Assembly: GCA_029262515.1 (NCBI GenBank)
Contig: JAJCZH010000020.1
Location: 1-64,000 of the forward strand
Length of the DNA stretch: 64,000 nucleotides
Reading direction: 5' to 3'
DNA from: Deltaproteobacteria bacterium
GTDB taxonomy: Bacteria > Desulfobacterota > GWC2-55-46 > JADFVP01
Of the stretch, positions 61,301 through 64,000 are shown one piece after another. A program made the position numbers and the translations under genes. A model generated the notes under the pieces. The model ran no database searches. It saw only the letters and a list, made by a program, of their open reading frames with translations, and was not told the DNA's origin. How positions within the stretch are numbered: the stretch's first letter is position 1; each line of letters opens with the position of its first letter.

Positions 61301-61669
61301 TCAGCCGCCTATCTGCGTACCCGCTCCTGACATCTCTTTTATGGCATCCGCCTCTGTGGCAAACGACGGTATCAGTTTCGTAAGGCCCACTATCCTGAAG
61401 ACCTCGATATTTATCTTGCTGAGAGAAGAAAAGAGCACAACGCCCTCGGCCTCTTTAATCTTCTCAATGATGCCTATCAGGATAGAGACGCCGATGGAGT
61501 TGACGATATCGGTCTCGGAAAAGTCGATAACGACCTTCCTGATCCCCTTTTCGATAAAGGTTTCGCAGACCTGTTCGAGCTTCTCGCCCTCTATGCCGTT
61601 GATATAGTTCTGCGGGTAGAGCACCACGGTATCTCCCACCTCGCGGCACCCGTTTAATATGTCGATCAT
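61301..61669 (-). CDS. Anti-sigma-factor antagonist (STAS domain)
   Basis: 122 aa. VVIDFSETDIVNSIGVSILIGII is the STAS phospho-site loop with the Ser of NSIG as the probable phosphorylation residue; the start VVLYPQNYINGIEGEKLEQ and end GLTKLIPSFATEADAI fit the SpoIIAA/RsbV type. In partner switching the unphosphorylated form binds an RsbW kinase; the ATPase domain next upstream is the obvious candidate. Confidence 0.87.
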   Translation of the reverse strand: MIDILNGCREVGDTVVLYPQNYINGIEGEKLEQVCETFIEKGIRKVVIDFSETDIVNSIGVSILIGIIEKIKEAEGVVLFSSLSKINIEVFRIVGLTKLIPSFATEADAIKEMSGAGTQIGG

Positions 61670-62020
61670 ACATTATCCCTAATCAATAAAACGTACGCCA
61701 CATAACACCTTCGGGCCTTACGGGCCACTTTTATGTCGACCATCAACGGTTTCTGTTCAATAAGTATAGATCACCAAATTATCCGGCAACCTAAAGACCG
61801 CGCTCGTATCTACCATAAATAAAGACCGGCACAAAACTGTACCTGCCGGCACTTTCAGGCCGACAGGACGGGCACCGGACAATTTTTTATATTATAACTC
61901 TTTGGTAAAGGATTCGGTAACAAAAAACTCTACTGCCCTCAATTACTACCGACCGGCTGCCGATAAAGTCTTTTCCGGCAACGGGCGCCCCACGGCAAAA
62001 CCGCTTAAAACTCTTCAGCT
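61670..62020. other. Intergenic between the STAS gene and the ATPase fusion
   Basis: About 350 bases without a supported ORF. It contains several short inverted repeats (GGCACAAAACTGTACCTGCC type) but no recognisable promoter or RNA. Confidence 0.35.
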
Positions 62021-64000
62021 CTACTCTTGCTCGTCCTCTTCTTCCACAGGTTCTTTGGCGAGGTACTTGACCAGCACTATCTTTGTTCCGTCATGGAGCC
62101 GTTCGAAACGGACCTCGTCCATAAGTCCTTTCATCAGCTCTATGCCCCAGCCCCTCTTGCGCGGCAGACCGCTGCTCTGGGTTACGGGCGACAACTTATC
62201 GACCTTGCCGTCGAAACCGACGCCGCCGTTCTGGATATATATTATCAGCCGGTCCGCACGCGCCACAAAGCGCATATGAACCCGGCCAGAGCGGCTTCTC
62301 GAATGTTCAAAAGCGTTTATGCAGCCCTCGACGAGCGCCGCCTTGATCTGCCCGATAGCATCGTGGTCAAAACCCATCTCCACGCCTATCTCTTCAGCCG
62401 CCTTTACCGCAACAAGCTCTGCCTTGCTAGATTTGGGCAGAACCACCTCAAACTCTTTTATCGTTCCCGGCAGTCCGGCTTCGTCGCTGCCGTGCCCGGA
62501 GAGTTCGGTTTTGCTACCAGGAGCGCCCTGCCCGGAAGGTCTTTCGGCAAGCGTCTCTTTCAGGATACCGAGCTGCATATTGTCCGACGAGTAGACCCCC
62601 TCTGAATCGAGACGCCCCAGAGCCTCGGCAGTAAACTCGTCATAACCGACCACCCACCTGACAATCCTTACACCTCTAAAGCGATGCCTCAAGATTGCGC
62701 TGCGCCGCAAGAAGTTATCGACGTCGCCCTGGTTAACCGGACCGACGCCCTCCTTGACGAAGACGAGCCAGACTACCTCATTGCCGGCATCGAAACGGTT
62801 ACACTGAAATCCGCGAGCAACGATTATGGGCGGGCCCGCCTCCCTGCTCTCCCACCCCGAGGTATCGAATACCCCGACAACCTCCGGAATTATTACCCGC
62901 GACTCACCCCCGTTGCCAGAAATATCGGCCTCATCGATATTATATCTAAGGGCAAAGGTAGCGTTATCGAACAGAACCGCCGGGGTCTCTCCCCCCTTAA
63001 AGTCCGAGAGCACACCCCTCACTTCATCGTCAAAACCGCCGGCCGGATTACTGCCTAGCCCGATGTAACCGCCACGCAGCGCCTCGCTCACAAAGACCGT
63101 CTTTACCTCTTCGACAGTAGAGCCTCCGAGAGAGATCGCATGGGTATAACGCACGAAGTCGGCCATTACCTTGTCACCCGTCCATGAAAAGGTACCGAGT
63201 CCGGAACCTATTAAACCCGTACCGCTAAGCCGACTTGCGCTCGCTCCGGCCTCTTCAACCGGGATAGATAATTCCATCGATAACTCTTCGACACCGAACG
63301 CGGCCTGCGCAGTCGCAGACCAGTTAAGAACCTTCAGCGCTGTCCTGTCATCGATAGATAAGCTACTCTTTAAAAGAGCGCCGATGGAGCCGTCTATAAG
63401 CTCTCCGGCGTAGAGGTCGGCATACCCCCTGAGAGTGGACAGGTCGAGACCTCTGCGATGAGCGGCCCAGACCAGGCTACGGATATAGAGCGGGTTACCG
63501 CCAAGTTTTCTCGCAAGCTGAACCAGCACATCGGTATCGTACTCAACGTTGTGGCGCATGCAGAGGCTGGCGAGCATATCGACCGCATCCTCTTCGCCTA
63601 GCCCTTTAAGCTCTACCGCCTCAACCGGCCCCGCGCCCCAGACAACGTCCGCCTTGTTTCCACGGCTTCCAACGCCACTCGACGCTATCACCGGCAGGTC
63701 GAGCTCCGCTATCGCCTCGCTCAACTCTTCATCAAAAGAGGCGTCTATGCTACCGCCTAAAGCAACGTCTATGTCGTCGAATATAAAAAAGAGCGGCAGC
63801 AGCCCCTCTCCGGATGCCTCGGCGCCGACCCTCAGCCCATTTCTCACAACCTCACGCCCGTCTTCGGACCCAACCAGCTCGGCGTGGCGGCGAAGCAGCG
63901 CCGCACAACCGGCCAATGAGTCGTCGTCCGAGAGCATCGCCTCAAGCCTTGAGACAGAAAGACCGGTTCTAACCACTGCGCTCTCGCGCCTGTTGAAAGC
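62021..64000 (-). CDS. AAA/STAND-type ATPase fused to RsbW-like kinase domain (partial, 5' end cut)
   Basis: At least 660 aa; the track start is a GTG and the frame stays open to the window edge (AFNRRESAVVRTG), so the N-terminus is missing. LPLFFIFDDIDVA is a Walker B, with SGVGSRGNK sensor-like and helical lid sequence to about 230; the P-loop would be off the edge. The middle region (270-470) is unassigned. The C-terminal 130 residues are a GHKL ATPase: AALVEGCINAFEHSR (N-box), GGVGFDG (G1) and RGWGIELMKGLMDEVRFE, as in RsbW/SpoIIAB anti-sigma kinases. The fusion suggests a signal-sensing NTPase that controls a partner-switch kinase, with the STAS protein as its substrate. Confidence 0.75.
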   Translation of the reverse strand, partial: AFNRRESAVVRTGLSVSRLEAMLSDDDSLAGCAALLRRHAELVGSEDGREVVRNGLRVGAEASGEGLLPLFFIFDDIDVALGGSIDASFDEELSEAIAELDLPVIASSGVGSRGNKADVVWGAGPVEAVELKGLGEEDAVDMLASLCMRHNVEYDTDVLVQLARKLGGNPLYIRSLVWAAHRRGLDLSTLRGYADLYAGELIDGSIGALLKSSLSIDDRTALKVLNWSATAQAAFGVEELSMELSIPVEEAGASASRLSGTGLIGSGLGTFSWTGDKVMADFVRYTHAISLGGSTVEEVKTVFVSEALRGGYIGLGSNPAGGFDDEVRGVLSDFKGGETPAVLFDNATFALRYNIDEADISGNGGESRVIIPEVVGVFDTSGWESREAGPPIIVARGFQCNRFDAGNEVVWLVFVKEGVGPVNQGDVDNFLRRSAILRHRFRGVRIVRWVVGYDEFTAEALGRLDSEGVYSSDNMQLGILKETLAERPSGQGAPGSKTELSGHGSDEAGLPGTIKEFEVVLPKSSKAELVAVKAAEEIGVEMGFDHDAIGQIKAALVEGCINAFEHSRSRSGRVHMRFVARADRLIIYIQNGGVGFDGKVDKLSPVTQSSGLPRKRGWGIELMKGLMDEVRFERLHDGTKIVLVKYLAKEPVEEEDEQE

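Overview
The window reads as a chromosomal segment of a Gram-negative bacterium with a respiratory, partly aerobic energy metabolism. Evidence for an outer membrane is two beta-barrel proteins with signal peptides and C-terminal Phe, plus lipoproteins. It carries a complete alternative complex III (ACIII) operon, several c-type cytochromes, a heme-copper-oxidase-like protein, and ubiquinone-type genes (UbiE, UbiB, UbiT, UbiV). The mix of proteobacterial quinone genes with Desulfobacterota/Nitrospirota-flavoured genes (giant benzoyl/2-hydroxyacyl-CoA dehydratase activase fusion, small Cys-rich CTTEEH protein, split ActB) points to a deep proteobacterial, Desulfobacterota-like or similar lineage. 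I cannot name the taxon from sequence alone.

Layout. 1-6080: a phosphate/arsenate island. It holds a phosphate-selective porin, PstS, PhoB, an aquaporin-ArsC pair, and four tiny proteins (28, 75, 51 and 69 aa). Five 11-bp-periodic direct-repeat elements sit in front of these units and look like one Pho regulon. 6046-9358: a decaying, AT-rich integrated element ending at tRNA-Leu(UAA). It contains a cluster of ACGT-core palindromes, a duplicated small ORF, a doubly frameshifted gene and a frameshifted tyrosine integrase. 9595-21136: bioenergetics. A Cyc2-like fused cytochrome-porin, a PEGA lipoprotein and a lone atpE with a Na+-type ligand pattern lie on the plus strand, and the seven-gene act operon lies on the minus strand behind a well-formed sigma70 promoter and a leader palindrome. 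21500-23992: a wrecked Ca2+-type P-ATPase pseudogene.

24126-46433 is mostly housekeeping on the minus strand: motA/motB, an orphan PIN protein, nadA, aminotransferase, coaD, rsmD, sirtuin, ubiT-ubiE-ubiB-coiled-coil-ubiV, truA-asd, rmuC and a 1424-aa ASKHA activase fusion. 46473-51502: cytochrome c and a heme-copper-oxidase-like subunit on the minus strand, facing an Fe-S/nitrosative-stress-like plus-strand cluster (nfu, ferredoxin, short oxidase-like membrane protein, DUF1858, DUF542, mrp). 51580-64000: a diverged hypothetical, hotdog thioesterase, rubrerythrin, a patch of dispersed intergenic repeats, pyrDK, rimI, a PmtA-like methyltransferase, recJ, and a signalling group (HD-GYP, STAS antagonist, AAA/STAND-type ATPase fused to an RsbW-like kinase domain, cut by the window end).

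How it fits together: ActA-F would take electrons from a high-potential quinol to soluble cytochrome c. The Cyc2-like protein, if functional, would bring electrons in from outside the cell. UbiT/UbiV imply quinone hydroxylation that does not need O2, so the host probably spans oxic and anoxic conditions. Many calls below are by motif recognition only; no database search was possible.
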